The translations under genes and the position numbers were made by a program. DNA of 38,166 nt from an uncultured Prochlorococcus sp. (lineage in GTDB: Bacteria; Cyanobacteriota; Cyanobacteriia; PCC-6307; Cyanobiaceae), in contig CACFEJ010000012.1 of NCBI GenBank assembly GCA_902565305.1, forward strand, positions 1 through 38,166. Reading direction: 5' to 3'. Shown one piece after another: positions 19,033-26,995 of the stretch; the first letter of the stretch is position 1, and every line of letters begins with the position of its first letter. The notes below the pieces were generated by a model. It was not told the DNA's origin and made no database searches. It was given only the letters and a program-made list of their open reading frames with translations.

Positions 19033-21336
19033 GTGAAAAATATGGAGAGCATACAATTAAGCGTTACCGGAATGAAGTGCGGTGGTTGTGTTAGTACTGT
19101 TGAAAAAATATTGAAAAATTCCGATGGTATTGAAAATGTTTCTGTTAACTTGCTTACTGAAAGTGCTTATTTTGAAATAACCCAAAAACATATAGAAATA
19201 GAATCAATTCTCGAAAATCTAGAAGAGAATGGTTTCCCATCAAAGATTTACATAAATGATTTTTCAAAAAAATTAAATAAAGCAGAATTAGAAAAAAAAA
19301 AGAATTGGAATAATCAATGGAAAAAACTAACTTTTGCCCTATTACTTTTATTATTTTCAGTATTAGGTCATCTGGCAGAAGGAAGATATATAAATTTTCC
19401 AATATTAGGTAATATATTTTTTCACGCTTCATTAGCAACGCTAGCTCTATTATTTCCTGGCAGAGGAATAATTATTAATGGATTTAAATCATTTATTAAG
19501 AACCATCCCGATATGGATTCTTTAGTAGCTCTTGGAGTAATTAGCGCATATACAACAAGTCTTCTATCCTTAATATTTCCTGCCACTGGTTTTCCTTGTT
19601 TTTTTAATGAGCCAGTTATGCTGTTAGGCTTCATACTGATTGGGCGTTACTTAGAAGAAAGAGCAAGATATCAAACTAGTTCATCCATTGGAGAACTATT
19701 AGATCTTCAACCTGAAATGGCAAATATCTACACAGAAGACAATCAAATAAAGTCAATAAGAGTGAACACTTTACAACCTGATCAAGAGATTCAAGTTTTA
19801 GCAGGAGACAGAGTGCCTGCTGACTGCATTGTTGCCCAAGGTAATTCGTATGTTGACGTTTCACATATTACTGGAGAATCCAAACCTATAGAAGTAAAAG
19901 AAGGCGAAAATCTATCTTGTGGGTCTTTAAATCTTAATTCAACTCTTAGACTTAAAGTAAAAAAGGTCGGAGGAGATTCTTCTCTTGCAAAACTAGTAAA
20001 TCTTATTGAGTCTGTAAACGCAAGAAAACCTCGCATTCAAAGCATTGCTGATGAAATTGCAGGCAAATTTACTTACTTTGTACTTATTTTTGCTACTTTA
20101 ACCTTTTTCTTTTGGTGGAAGGGGGCAAAAAACATATGGCCTGATTTATTAAGTCACAATCATGAATTAATTACGCACTCAAGCCATACACTTCATAGTT
20201 CGCTTGGTAGTAATGCTGAGAATTTCATGAGTTTAGCAATTCAATTGTCAATTGCCGTTTTAGTTATAGCTTGTCCTTGTGCATTAGGTTTAGCCACCCC
20301 AACTGTAATCACTGTCGCATCAGGAAAAGCAGCAAAAAAAGGGGTTTTATTTAAAGGCGGGGATAAAATAGAGATGGCTTCAAAAATTAATCACATTATT
20401 TTTGACAAGACGGGTACTTTAACAAAAGGTAAGCCTTTCATTGTTGATTACAAAAATAATGATGATCATTCATTTTTATTAAAAATAGCTGCCAGTTTAG
20501 AAAAGGAAAGCAGACATCCAATCGCAGATGCCTTAATTCAAGAGGCAAAAAAGCAAAATTTAAGTTTATTTCCAATAAAAAAAATTTTCACTCATTCAGG
20601 GCGAGGTATTTCTGGAGAACTTGAGTCAATTGATGGACTTATTAATATTGGAAATATTGAATGGCTACTAAGCAAAGGAATAATTATTGATAGTGATGCA
20701 AAAAAAATCATTGAAAATGAAGAAACAAAAACGAACACTATTATTGGAATAAGTATCAAAAACAAGTTATTGGGCTTTATTTTGCTAGGAGATTTACTCA
20801 GAGATGATTCAATTAAAACAGTTCAAAATTTGAGAGAAAAAAAATTTAAAATTAACATTTTAAGTGGCGATAGGAAACAAACAGTTTTAGCTTTAGCAAA
20901 AAAAATTGGTTGTAAAGAAACAGAAGTAAAATGGGATCTTCTTCCTGAAATGAAGCTAAAGACTATAGAAAATTTAAAAATTAATAATAAAGTGGCAATG
21001 ATTGGTGATGGTATTAATGATGTCCCAGCCTTAGCATCGTCAGACTTAGGTATTGCAGTAGGATCAGGGACTCAAATAGCCAAGGCAAATGCAGATGTAG
21101 TATTAATGGGAGATCAACTAAATGGATTACCCTACGCCTTAAATCTTGCAAAAAAAACTATAAGAAAAATAAAGCAAAATCTAACATGGGCTTTTGGTTA
21201 CAACTTACTAGCTATACCTTTAGCCGCCGGCATTTTATTCCCTAAATACGGTATTCTTCTTACTCCCTCAATAGCAGCATTATTGATGGCTATTAGCTCT
21301 ATTACAGTTGTAATTAATGCTTTATCTTTGGATTAA
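19033..21336 (+). CDS. Copper-type (P1B) P-type ATPase
   Basis: Heavy-metal-transporting ATPase, most likely Cu(I). One N-terminal metal-binding domain with GMKCGGC (Cys16, Cys19) is followed by membrane helices, the metal-path CPC motif (Cys414-Pro-Cys416 in IACPCALGLATPT), phosphorylation motif DKTGTLT (Asp458), the P1B-specific SRHPIADA, and GDGINDVPALA. Length 767 is usual. Cyanobacteria carry CtaA (plasma membrane) and PacS (thylakoid) pumps that supply plastocyanin; which one this is cannot be told. A loop before the CPC helix holds five His (about 375-388). Start is GTG at 19033 or ATG at 19042. A short inverted repeat (AAGCA at 19013, TGCTT at 19024) sits just before the start. tmk follows with no spacer. 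Confidence 0.92.
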   Translation: MKNMESIQLSVTGMKCGGCVSTVEKILKNSDGIENVSVNLLTESAYFEITQKHIEIESILENLEENGFPSKIYINDFSKKLNKAELEKKKNWNNQWKKLTFALLLLLFSVLGHLAEGRYINFPILGNIFFHASLATLALLFPGRGIIINGFKSFIKNHPDMDSLVALGVISAYTTSLLSLIFPATGFPCFFNEPVMLLGFILIGRYLEERARYQTSSSIGELLDLQPEMANIYTEDNQIKSIRVNTLQPDQEIQVLAGDRVPADCIVAQGNSYVDVSHITGESKPIEVKEGENLSCGSLNLNSTLRLKVKKVGGDSSLAKLVNLIESVNARKPRIQSIADEIAGKFTYFVLIFATLTFFFWWKGAKNIWPDLLSHNHELITHSSHTLHSSLGSNAENFMSLAIQLSIAVLVIACPCALGLATPTVITVASGKAAKKGVLFKGGDKIEMASKINHIIFDKTGTLTKGKPFIVDYKNNDDHSFLLKIAASLEKESRHPIADALIQEAKKQNLSLFPIKKIFTHSGRGISGELESIDGLINIGNIEWLLSKGIIIDSDAKKIIENEETKTNTIIGISIKNKLLGFILLGDLLRDDSIKTVQNLREKKFKINILSGDRKQTVLALAKKIGCKETEVKWDLLPEMKLKTIENLKINNKVAMIGDGINDVPALASSDLGIAVGSGTQIAKANADVVLMGDQLNGLPYALNLAKKTIRKIKQNLTWAFGYNLLAIPLAAGILFPKYGILLTPSIAALLMAISSITVVINALSLD

Positions 21337-21975
21337 ATGAAAGGAAAATTTATCGTTATTGAGGGTATTGACGGATGTGGCAAAACTACCCAAATAGATG
21401 AACTATCTAAATGGCTTCCTAATAGTGGTCTAATAAAGAAAGGATCTAAATTAATAACAACTAGAGAGCCTGGAGGCAGTCTTTTAGGAAAAAAACTTAG
21501 AGGACTGATTCTTGATAATAATGATAATAACAAGCCTTCATCTCTAGCAGAATTATTGCTTTATTCAGCGGATAGAGCAGAACACGTTTCCAAAATTATT
21601 TCTCCTGCTTTAAATAACAATGATTGGGTAATAAGTGATAGATTTTCCGATTCCACACTGGCTTATCAAGGTTATGGAAGAAAAATAAATTTAGAAATAA
21701 TTGAAAATATTGAATCTATTGTGTGTCAAGGAGTATCTCCAGATCTCACTTTCTTCTTAGAAATTTCTCCAGAAGAGAGCATATTCCGAAGAAAAAATGA
21801 AATTCCAGACAGAATAGAATCAGAAGGTATTAGATTTTTAGAAAAAGTAAATGAAGGTTTCAAACTAATTGCCAAACATAAAAACTGGAAAGTAATATCT
21901 GCTTCACAAAATATTAAAACTATTTCTAATCAAATTAAAGAGACTTTGCTAAACAATTTTTCTAATAACAAATGA
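21337..21975 (+). CDS. tmk: Thymidylate kinase
   Basis: Phosphorylates dTMP to dTDP. P-loop [10 protein letters not shown] (residues 10-19), nucleotide-binding [15 protein letters not shown] with the DR(F/Y) motif, and a LID region [11 protein letters not shown]. 212 residues, normal. The ATG at 21337 directly follows the stop of the copper ATPase, and the stop overlaps the holB start by 4 bp (ATGA), so the three genes form one tightly coupled unit. Confidence 0.95.
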   Translation: MKGKFIVIEGIDGCGKTTQIDELSKWLPNSGLIKKGSKLITTREPGGSLLGKKLRGLILDNNDNNKPSSLAELLLYSADRAEHVSKIISPALNNNDWVISDRFSDSTLAYQGYGRKINLEIIENIESIVCQGVSPDLTFFLEISPEESIFRRKNEIPDRIESEGIRFLEKVNEGFKLIAKHKNWKVISASQNIKTISNQIKETLLNNFSNNK

Positions 21976-22934
21976 TTTCTGTTAAAAAAAATAATTTTTT
22001 CTTGAATGAAGAAGTAAATACCCTTCTTAAGAACATAATCAATAACAAATCATTAGCTAATGGTTATATATTTTATGGTGCTGAGGGATTAGGCAAAAAG
22101 CAAACTGCTCTTCAATTTATAAAAGAGATTTTCAAACAGTCTTCACCAAGCGAAAATATTGAAGAGAGAATTACAAACAATAACCATCCTGATTTTTTAA
22201 TTATTGAACCTGATTCTCTTTTGCCAACAAAAAATTCAGGAAGTTTTGATCTTGAAAAAACAATAAAAAGTGGATCTGAGACTATTAAAATTGGTCAAAT
22301 ACGTAATATCAAAACTTTTCTTAGTCAAAAATCAATAAACTCAGAAAAAAAAATTGTTTTAATTATTGATGCACACTTCTTAAACGAAGCAGCCTCAAAT
22401 TGCCTTTTAAAAACCTTAGAAGAACCAAGTAACGGCATTTTTATTTTACTAACATCTAAATTAAACCTTCTCTTAAATACGATCATTTCAAGATGTCAAA
22501 TCGTCAGATTTCGATCTTTTTCTAGTAAACAACTAAAGTCAATTTTAAAAGAATATTTAGACACTTCTAAATTAAAGATAAATTCAAAATTAAAATTTGA
22601 AGATTTAATAAACTCTGCAAATGGATCTCCAAATCAACTATTGAAAAATATTGAAATTTGGAATGATTTTTCAGATGAAATTATAAGTAAATTGGATTCT
22701 CCAGTAAAAAATAGTCTGGAAATACTAGAAATATCTAAATCAATCTCTGAAAAATTAGAAATTTTTCAACAGATTTGTTTGGTAAATTTAATTCAAACAA
22801 TTTGGTGGAGAAAAACAAAAAATATCAGTTTAGTGAAAAAACTTGAAAAATTAAAATACCTCTTGAGAAGAAACATTCAACCAAGGTTGGCATGGGAAAC
22901 TACTTTTTTAACAATTTCAATGGAAAATTTATGA
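21972..22934 (+). CDS. holB: DNA polymerase III delta-prime subunit
   Basis: Clamp-loader subunit of the replicative polymerase, an AAA+ protein. N-terminal nucleotide-site-like [11 protein letters not shown] (about 36-46), then [38 protein letters not shown] and the SRCQIVRF sensor motif shared with other delta-prime proteins. Length 320. Many bacterial delta-prime proteins have a four-Cys zinc module after the P-loop; this protein has no Cys there, so the module seems lost. The tmk-holB pairing is common in bacteria and supports the call. It converges on rpaA, with 2 bp between the stops. Confidence 0.88.
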   Translation: MISVKKNNFFLNEEVNTLLKNIINNKSLANGYIFYGAEGLGKKQTALQFIKEIFKQSSPSENIEERITNNNHPDFLIIEPDSLLPTKNSGSFDLEKTIKSGSETIKIGQIRNIKTFLSQKSINSEKKIVLIIDAHFLNEAASNCLLKTLEEPSNGIFILLTSKLNLLLNTIISRCQIVRFRSFSSKQLKSILKEYLDTSKLKINSKLKFEDLINSANGSPNQLLKNIEIWNDFSDEIISKLDSPVKNSLEILEISKSISEKLEIFQQICLVNLIQTIWWRKTKNISLVKKLEKLKYLLRRNIQPRLAWETTFLTISMENL

Positions 22935-22936
22935 GA

Positions 22937-23719
22937 TTAATCTACTGCAGAATTTATCAAGTCAGGATTTCTTGCTTGAATGAACTCTTTCCTAGCAGTT
23001 TCCACTTGAGAACCAATAGGTAACTCAAGACAATATCCAGCACCGTATACAGTTTTTATATAAATAGGTTTGCGTGGATCGGGTTCAATTTTAGTGCGTA
23101 AGTGTCTAATATGAACTCTTATTGTCTCAATATCATCATCTGGTTCATATCCCCATACTTCTTTAAGAATTAATGCTGGCGATACAGTTTGACCATGTCT
23201 TTGCAAAAGACAATGAAGAAGTTCAAATTCAAGATGAGTTAACCTAACGGGGGATTCAAACCATATAGCTTCAAATCTTTCCGGAACAAGAGTTAAAGGG
23301 CCATAATTTAATATTTCTTGCTGGTTACTAGAAGTTAATTGTGCTCTGTTAGTTCTTCTTAGTAATGCTTTAATGCGTACGTATAATTCTTCTAAATCGA
23401 ATGGTTTAGTAATGTAATCATCAGCTCCAGAATTAAACCCAGTAACTTTATCTTTAAGGCCACCTAACGCAGTTATCATCAAAATTGGTATATTTGATGT
23501 CCTTTCATCTCTTCTTAGTCTCTGGCATAAAGTTAAACCATCAACACTTGGTAGCATTAAATCCAAAAGTATTAAATCTGGTGAGTATTGAAGAGCTAGT
23601 GCTTGTCCTTTAATTCCATCTTCAGCTTTTTGAACATCGAAACCAGAATGTTCCAAATGCCTAGCCACTAAATCACGCATATCACGATCGTCTTCAATTA
23701 AAAGGATTGAAATTTTCAT
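22937..23719 (-). CDS. rpaA: Response regulator RpaA, OmpR family
   Basis: OmpR-type response regulator, the cyanobacterial master output regulator of the circadian clock, normally phosphorylated by SasA. Receiver domain residues about 3-120 with phospho-acceptor Asp53 ([13 protein letters not shown]) and Lys in [14 protein letters not shown]. The DNA-binding domain includes [36 protein letters not shown] and [31 protein letters not shown], closely resembling RpaA rather than RpaB. Length 260, with a short C-terminal tail after [12 protein letters not shown] at 23719. It has a long upstream region (405 bp), in keeping with complex control. Prochlorococcus lacks KaiA, so clock output may be hourglass-like; that is family knowledge and cannot be seen here. 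Confidence 0.9.
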   Translation of the reverse strand: MKISILLIEDDRDMRDLVARHLEHSGFDVQKAEDGIKGQALALQYSPDLILLDLMLPSVDGLTLCQRLRRDERTSNIPILMITALGGLKDKVTGFNSGADDYITKPFDLEELYVRIKALLRRTNRAQLTSSNQQEILNYGPLTLVPERFEAIWFESPVRLTHLEFELLHCLLQRHGQTVSPALILKEVWGYEPDDDIETIRVHIRHLRTKIEPDPRKPIYIKTVYGAGYCLELPIGSQVETARKEFIQARNPDLINSAVD

Positions 23720-24124
23720 ATTTATAAACTATTAAATAAAAGTAAAGTTTTAGTATTATGATTCTCTCAAGAATTTATAAAGATTGCTGAATTACTGTAA
23801 ACAATTTTATCAATTAGATTTATCATATAACATAGTAATAGCAATGGATTAGATAGAAATTGCAAATTTTAAAAAAGTTGAAATTTTAGAATTTCTTTCG
23901 ATTTTATTCACTTTTTCTTAATAATCAAAGATTATTAGAGACAAATAATGTTTCAAATTGAGAGAATATCTAATTCGCATTGCAATTATTATGAGGGTTA
24001 AAGTAATTCAACTTAAATGGAGATCTTCAGTGTTCAGATAGGAATTAACTAAGTTTAAAATTTTAATTTCTCCAAAATGTTTAAATGCATAATTTTGTCT
24101 ATATTAAAAAAAATTTAAGTATCT
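23720..24124. other. 405-bp noncoding region upstream of rpaA and a small orphan gene
   Basis: Very AT-rich divergent intergenic region. No ORF above about 17 codons is visible. Two small hairpins can be drawn: TAATAATC-AAA-GATTATTA (23920-23938) and GAAATT-TTAG-AATTTC (23881-23896). Neither has a T-tract typical of a terminator. A run TGTTTACAG on the minus strand resembles one HLR1 half-site only. I see no tRNA or recognised small RNA here. Confidence 0.5.
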
Positions 24125-24484
24125 ATGAAAAAGAAGTCTGTTATTTATTCTGATTTATCAAAAAAACAACTAGAAACTCTTAAAGAACTTTACATTCAAA
24201 AAAAAGTTGAATCGATGAGTCATCAAGAACTTAAACAATATGTACTAGAAATTATTTCTCATCAGATAAACGATACTATTGGCAAAGAAGAGGAAATGGA
24301 AGCATGGAGAGAAATGTCAGATTTTTTTGGAGAACAATTTGAAATAAATATCTTAGAAATACAAACAAAATATATTGACGATAAAAACGTAATTGAAACA
24401 GAAATAGATCCTCAGAAGCAAAGAATAGAATTACTTGAAAGGAATAATTTGGATCAAGAGAAAAAGGATATGTGGGATGACTAA
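24125..24484 (+). CDS. Small acidic protein of unknown function
   Basis: A 119-residue, charged, soluble protein without signal peptide, membrane segment or cysteine. It starts KKKSVIYSDLSKKQLETLKELYIQKKVE, has a helical centre (SMSHQELKQYVLEIISHQI, EEEMEAWREMSDFFGEQFE) and an acidic C-terminal half ending KKDMWDD. The arrangement 'short helix, MSxxxLxxYV, acidic helix' recalls small proteins found in Prochlorococcus, marine Synechococcus and some of their phages, but I cannot name the family securely. ATG at 24125 with a weak upstream signal. It stands alone between rpaA and tRNA-Asn, the one part of the window that looks accessory. Function unknown. Confidence 0.7.
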   Translation: MKKKSVIYSDLSKKQLETLKELYIQKKVESMSHQELKQYVLEIISHQINDTIGKEEEMEAWREMSDFFGEQFEINILEIQTKYIDDKNVIETEIDPQKQRIELLERNNLDQEKKDMWDD

Positions 24485-24555
24485 ATTTCCTGAATAGTGT
24501 AGTAATCCAAAGGATATAAACAAGAATATGTTTAATTTTTGTGGAGAATTTAGTA

Positions 24556-24657
24556 AATGTTCTAATTACTGTTCTTTATAAACAATTTTAGTAATTTAAA
24601 AACATAAATTCTGATTATATATTTGATTATTTTTTTAATGTTCTAATTACTGTTCTT
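24556..24657. repeat. 21-bp exact direct repeat, two copies
   Basis: AATGTTCTAATTACTGTTCTT occurs at 24556-24576 and again, identical, at 24637-24657, with start-to-start distance 81 bp. Each copy itself contains TGTTCT twice, 12 bp apart. In sequence this AT-rich an exact 21-mer is unlikely by chance. Purpose unknown: it could be a regulator site array or a remnant of a duplication. Confidence 0.75.
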
Positions 24658-24725
24658 AATATTATATCAAATATACTTGATTATTTCTTCGGTCAACCAC
24701 TATTTGACAAAAAAGGGGATAAAGA

Positions 24726-24757
24726 AATAAAAAAAGTCACCCTAAAAAGGTGACTTT
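24726..24757 (-). terminator. Rho-independent terminator of tRNA-Asn
   Basis: Perfect 9-bp stem AAAGTCACC / GGTGACTTT (24733-24741 and 24749-24757) with a 7-nt loop. On the minus strand the stem is followed by a T-rich run, as expected for an intrinsic terminator about 25 bases beyond the tRNA 3' end. Confidence 0.8.
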
Positions 24758-24781
24758 AGATAAAGTTTTGGAATTTATAAA

Positions 24782-24853
<72 letters not shown>

Positions 24854-24902
24854 ATATAAAATGAATTTAGCTCTTTAAAGTACCTTATGACAAGTACAGA
24901 AG

Positions 24903-25577
24903 TTAATTATATTGAAATTTTGATGGTTCTTGCCAGCTAGATAAAAAACCATTTTTCAACTCTGCTACTGCATCAGCATAAGTCAATTCTTCATAACGAT
25001 GAGTAATCCACAAAGCTGATAAGGGTTTTTTATGGTCTCTTGTAAGATTTTTAATAGTTTCTAAAACTTTTAATTGGCTTGTTTGATCAAGTAACGCTGT
25101 AGGCTCATCTAAAAGAATAAAATTTCTATTGCTAATCAGAGCGCTTGCAATAGTTAAGCGTTGTTTTTGTCCGCCACTCAAAGTATGAACTGGTCTTTTT
25201 TCAAAACCAGTCATTCCTACCTGATCAAGCACATATGCAATTTTTTTATTAATTTCATTTTGACTTATATTCTGATTAATATTAATCAGAAGTTCACTCC
25301 TACAATTTGGCATCAATATTTGATGATCAGGGTTTTGAAACACCATGCCAATATTTGCATTAGAATCGATAACACCATTTTTGGGTTTGATTATTCCATT
25401 AATTAATTTTAAAAGAGTACTTTTTCCGCTCCCGTTTTTACCTACGACCATCCAAAATCCAGGTTTTTTTATTGAGAAGTTACATTTAAAAATTAAATTT
25501 TCTTTTTCTCCAATATATGAAAAAGAAACATCTTTGAATATAATTTGGGGTATATCATTTTCAAGGGAATCTCGCAT
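24903..25577 (-). CDS. ABC transporter ATP-binding protein, ECF/CbiO-like
   Basis: A 224-residue ABC ATPase. Walker A is VGKNGSGKSTLL, the Q-loop is VFQNPDHQI (the ECF/CbiO-style FQNPDxQ), the signature is LSGGQKQRLTIASAL, Walker B is FILLDEPTALLD and the switch is WITHRYEEL. The NPDHQ block suggests the energy-coupling-factor or cobalt-type group used for metals and vitamins. No permease or substrate-binding gene is next to it, so substrate is unknown. ATG at 25577, 8 bp after the stop of the UPF0367 gene; the two are probably one transcript. Confidence 0.85.
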   Translation of the reverse strand: MRDSLENDIPQIIFKDVSFSYIGEKENLIFKCNFSIKKPGFWMVVGKNGSGKSTLLKLINGIIKPKNGVIDSNANIGMVFQNPDHQILMPNCRSELLININQNISQNEINKKIAYVLDQVGMTGFEKRPVHTLSGGQKQRLTIASALISNRNFILLDEPTALLDQTSQLKVLETIKNLTRDHKKPLSALWITHRYEELTYADAVAELKNGFLSSWQEPSKFQYN

Positions 25578-25585
25578 TAATTCTA

Positions 25586-25858
25586 TTAATCTATGTTGAG
25601 AGAAAATCCAGGTCTTTTAGCTCCTCCTGCTACTGAGGATTTTTCATACATCTGTACAGAAATAATTTCTTTAGCTCTTACAGCAATCAATTTATCTTGC
25701 ACTTTGTCACACCTTAATTCGATCAAATTGGAGGATTCTAAAGTTTCATTCATAGAACTTTTTATTTCATCATAAATTCTTTTAACATCATCAAATTCTT
25801 TCTTCTGAATTGAAAGTGGAAAAGGTGAATATCTCAGACTTAGTTCCAATGAATACAT
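25586..25858 (-). CDS. UPF0367 family protein
   Basis: A 90-residue conserved cyanobacterial protein of unknown function. MYSLELSLRYSPFPLSIQKK, then IELRCDKVQDKLIAVRAKEIISVQMYEKS, match the UPF0367 pattern. The family start corresponds to ATG at 25858. An ATG two codons earlier (25864) has better spacing (8 bp) from the RBS AGGAAG at 25873-25878, against 14 bp for 25858, so both may be used. The RBS can pair with an upstream copy of its complement (see the entry at 25871-25911). Followed by the ABC ATPase. Confidence 0.85.
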   Translation of the reverse strand: MYSLELSLRYSPFPLSIQKKEFDDVKRIYDEIKSSMNETLESSNLIELRCDKVQDKLIAVRAKEIISVQMYEKSSVAGGAKRPGFSLNID

Positions 25859-25870
25859 AATCATAATAAA

Positions 25871-25911
25871 AACTTCCTCTTATATTACTAAATATTTTTA
25901 CTCAGGAAGTT
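25871..25911 (-). promoter_or_regulatory. Inverted repeat that could mask the UPF0367 RBS
   Basis: In the leader RNA, AACTTCCT (from 25904-25911) can pair with AGGAAGTT (from 25871-25878), which contains the ribosome-binding site of the UPF0367 gene. The loop is 25 nt and AT-rich. This would be a simple RBS-sequestering hairpin. The complementarity is seen; switching is inference. Confidence 0.35.
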
Positions 25912-26010
25912 ATTTAAATTAAATTCTTTTGAGAAAATTATATAAAAGAACTTTAAATACAATTATCATGAATATAGGAGATTTTATTTTGCATTTTAAA
26001 AAATCATTTC

Positions 26011-26979
26011 ATGGAAATAGCAAATGATATAACTTCTCTAGTTGGAAATACCCCATTAGTTCACTTAAATCGAATCAGAAAGTATTTTGATTGTTATCCA
26101 GAAATAATAGCCAAACTAGAAAGTTTCAATCCATCAGCGTCCGTTAAGGATAGGATCGCTTATTCAATGTTATGCAAAGCTGAAGAAGAAGGGTTGATAA
26201 CACCAGATAAAACAACATTAATTGAAGCAACTAGCGGGAATACTGGTATAGCATTAGCAATGGTTGCTGCAGCAAAGGGCTATAAATTGATTTTAACTAT
26301 GCCCGATACGATGAGTATTGAGAGAAGGGCAATGTTGAGAGCATATGGAGCTGAATTACAGCTAACACCAGGGATTGACGGAATGAAAGGAGCTTTAGAT
26401 TTAGCTAATGAGTTGTCTTCAACCATTGCAAATAGCTATCAATTTAATCAGTTTGAGAACTTTGCTAATCCAGATATTCATGAAAGAACAACGGGGCCAG
26501 AAATATGGTCCCAATCCAATAACAATTTAGATGGACTAGTTACAGGAGTAGGCACAGGAGGAACAATTACTGGTTGTGCACGTTTTTTGAAAAAAGTTAA
26601 TCCAAATTGCAAAATTTATGCTGTAGAGCCCAAAAAAAGTGCTGTGATTTCCGGAGAAAAAGCAGGATCTCATTCGATTCAAGGAATTGGAGCGGGTTTC
26701 GTACCGAAAGTACTCAATACTAAATTAATTGATGAAATTATAAAAATAGATGACGATGAAGCATTTTATTATGGGCGTTTATTAGCTCGATTGGAAGGTC
26801 TATTATCTGGCATAAGCAGCGGTGCAGCTTTAGCAGCAACTATAAAGATAGGCAAAAGAAAAGAACTAATGAATAAAAGATTAATAGTTATTCTTCCAAG
26901 TTTTGGAGAAAGATATTTATCAACAGCAATGTTTGAATCTAATACTTCCATTCAAGCCAGAAAAGATGGTTATCTTTAA
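26011..26979 (+). CDS. cysK: Cysteine synthase A (O-acetylserine sulfhydrylase)
   Basis: PLP enzyme making cysteine from O-acetylserine and sulfide. The PLP lysine is Lys46 in NPSASVKDRIA, the substrate loop is TSGNTG, the phosphate cup is GVGTGGTITG, and near the C-terminus LSGISSGAALAA. Length 322 is typical. The start at ATG 26011 is forced by an in-frame stop upstream (25975). It has no nearby Shine-Dalgarno; the only AGGAG (25976-25980) is 30 bp upstream and lies within a short overlapping reading frame. A J-domain gene follows after 16 bp. Confidence 0.95.
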   Translation: MEIANDITSLVGNTPLVHLNRIRKYFDCYPEIIAKLESFNPSASVKDRIAYSMLCKAEEEGLITPDKTTLIEATSGNTGIALAMVAAAKGYKLILTMPDTMSIERRAMLRAYGAELQLTPGIDGMKGALDLANELSSTIANSYQFNQFENFANPDIHERTTGPEIWSQSNNNLDGLVTGVGTGGTITGCARFLKKVNPNCKIYAVEPKKSAVISGEKAGSHSIQGIGAGFVPKVLNTKLIDEIIKIDDDEAFYYGRLLARLEGLLSGISSGAALAATIKIGKRKELMNKRLIVILPSFGERYLSTAMFESNTSIQARKDGYL

Positions 26980-26995
26980 TGCATAATTTATAAAA

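Larger units (their letters stand above)
24485..24781. other. AT-rich spacer between the orphan gene and tRNA-Asn
   Basis: About 300 bp with no gene of normal size. It contains a 21-bp direct repeat and the terminator-like hairpin at 24726-24757. A 17-codon Cys-containing frame (24528-24581) is discussed among the findings but not accepted as a gene. Confidence 0.5.

Noticed and set aside
19154-20036. Several minus-strand open frames inside the copper ATPase gene
   Set aside because: They are shadows of a gene with complete P1B-type motifs and show no domain of their own.
23790-23830. Possible RpaB HLR1 site upstream of rpaA
   Set aside because: Only one half-site-like run (TGTTTACAG on the minus strand) is present; the paired half at 10-bp spacing is missing.
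23920-23938. Hairpin TAATAATC-AAA-GATTATTA as a terminator
   Set aside because: The stem is AT-rich and is not followed by a T-tract on either strand.
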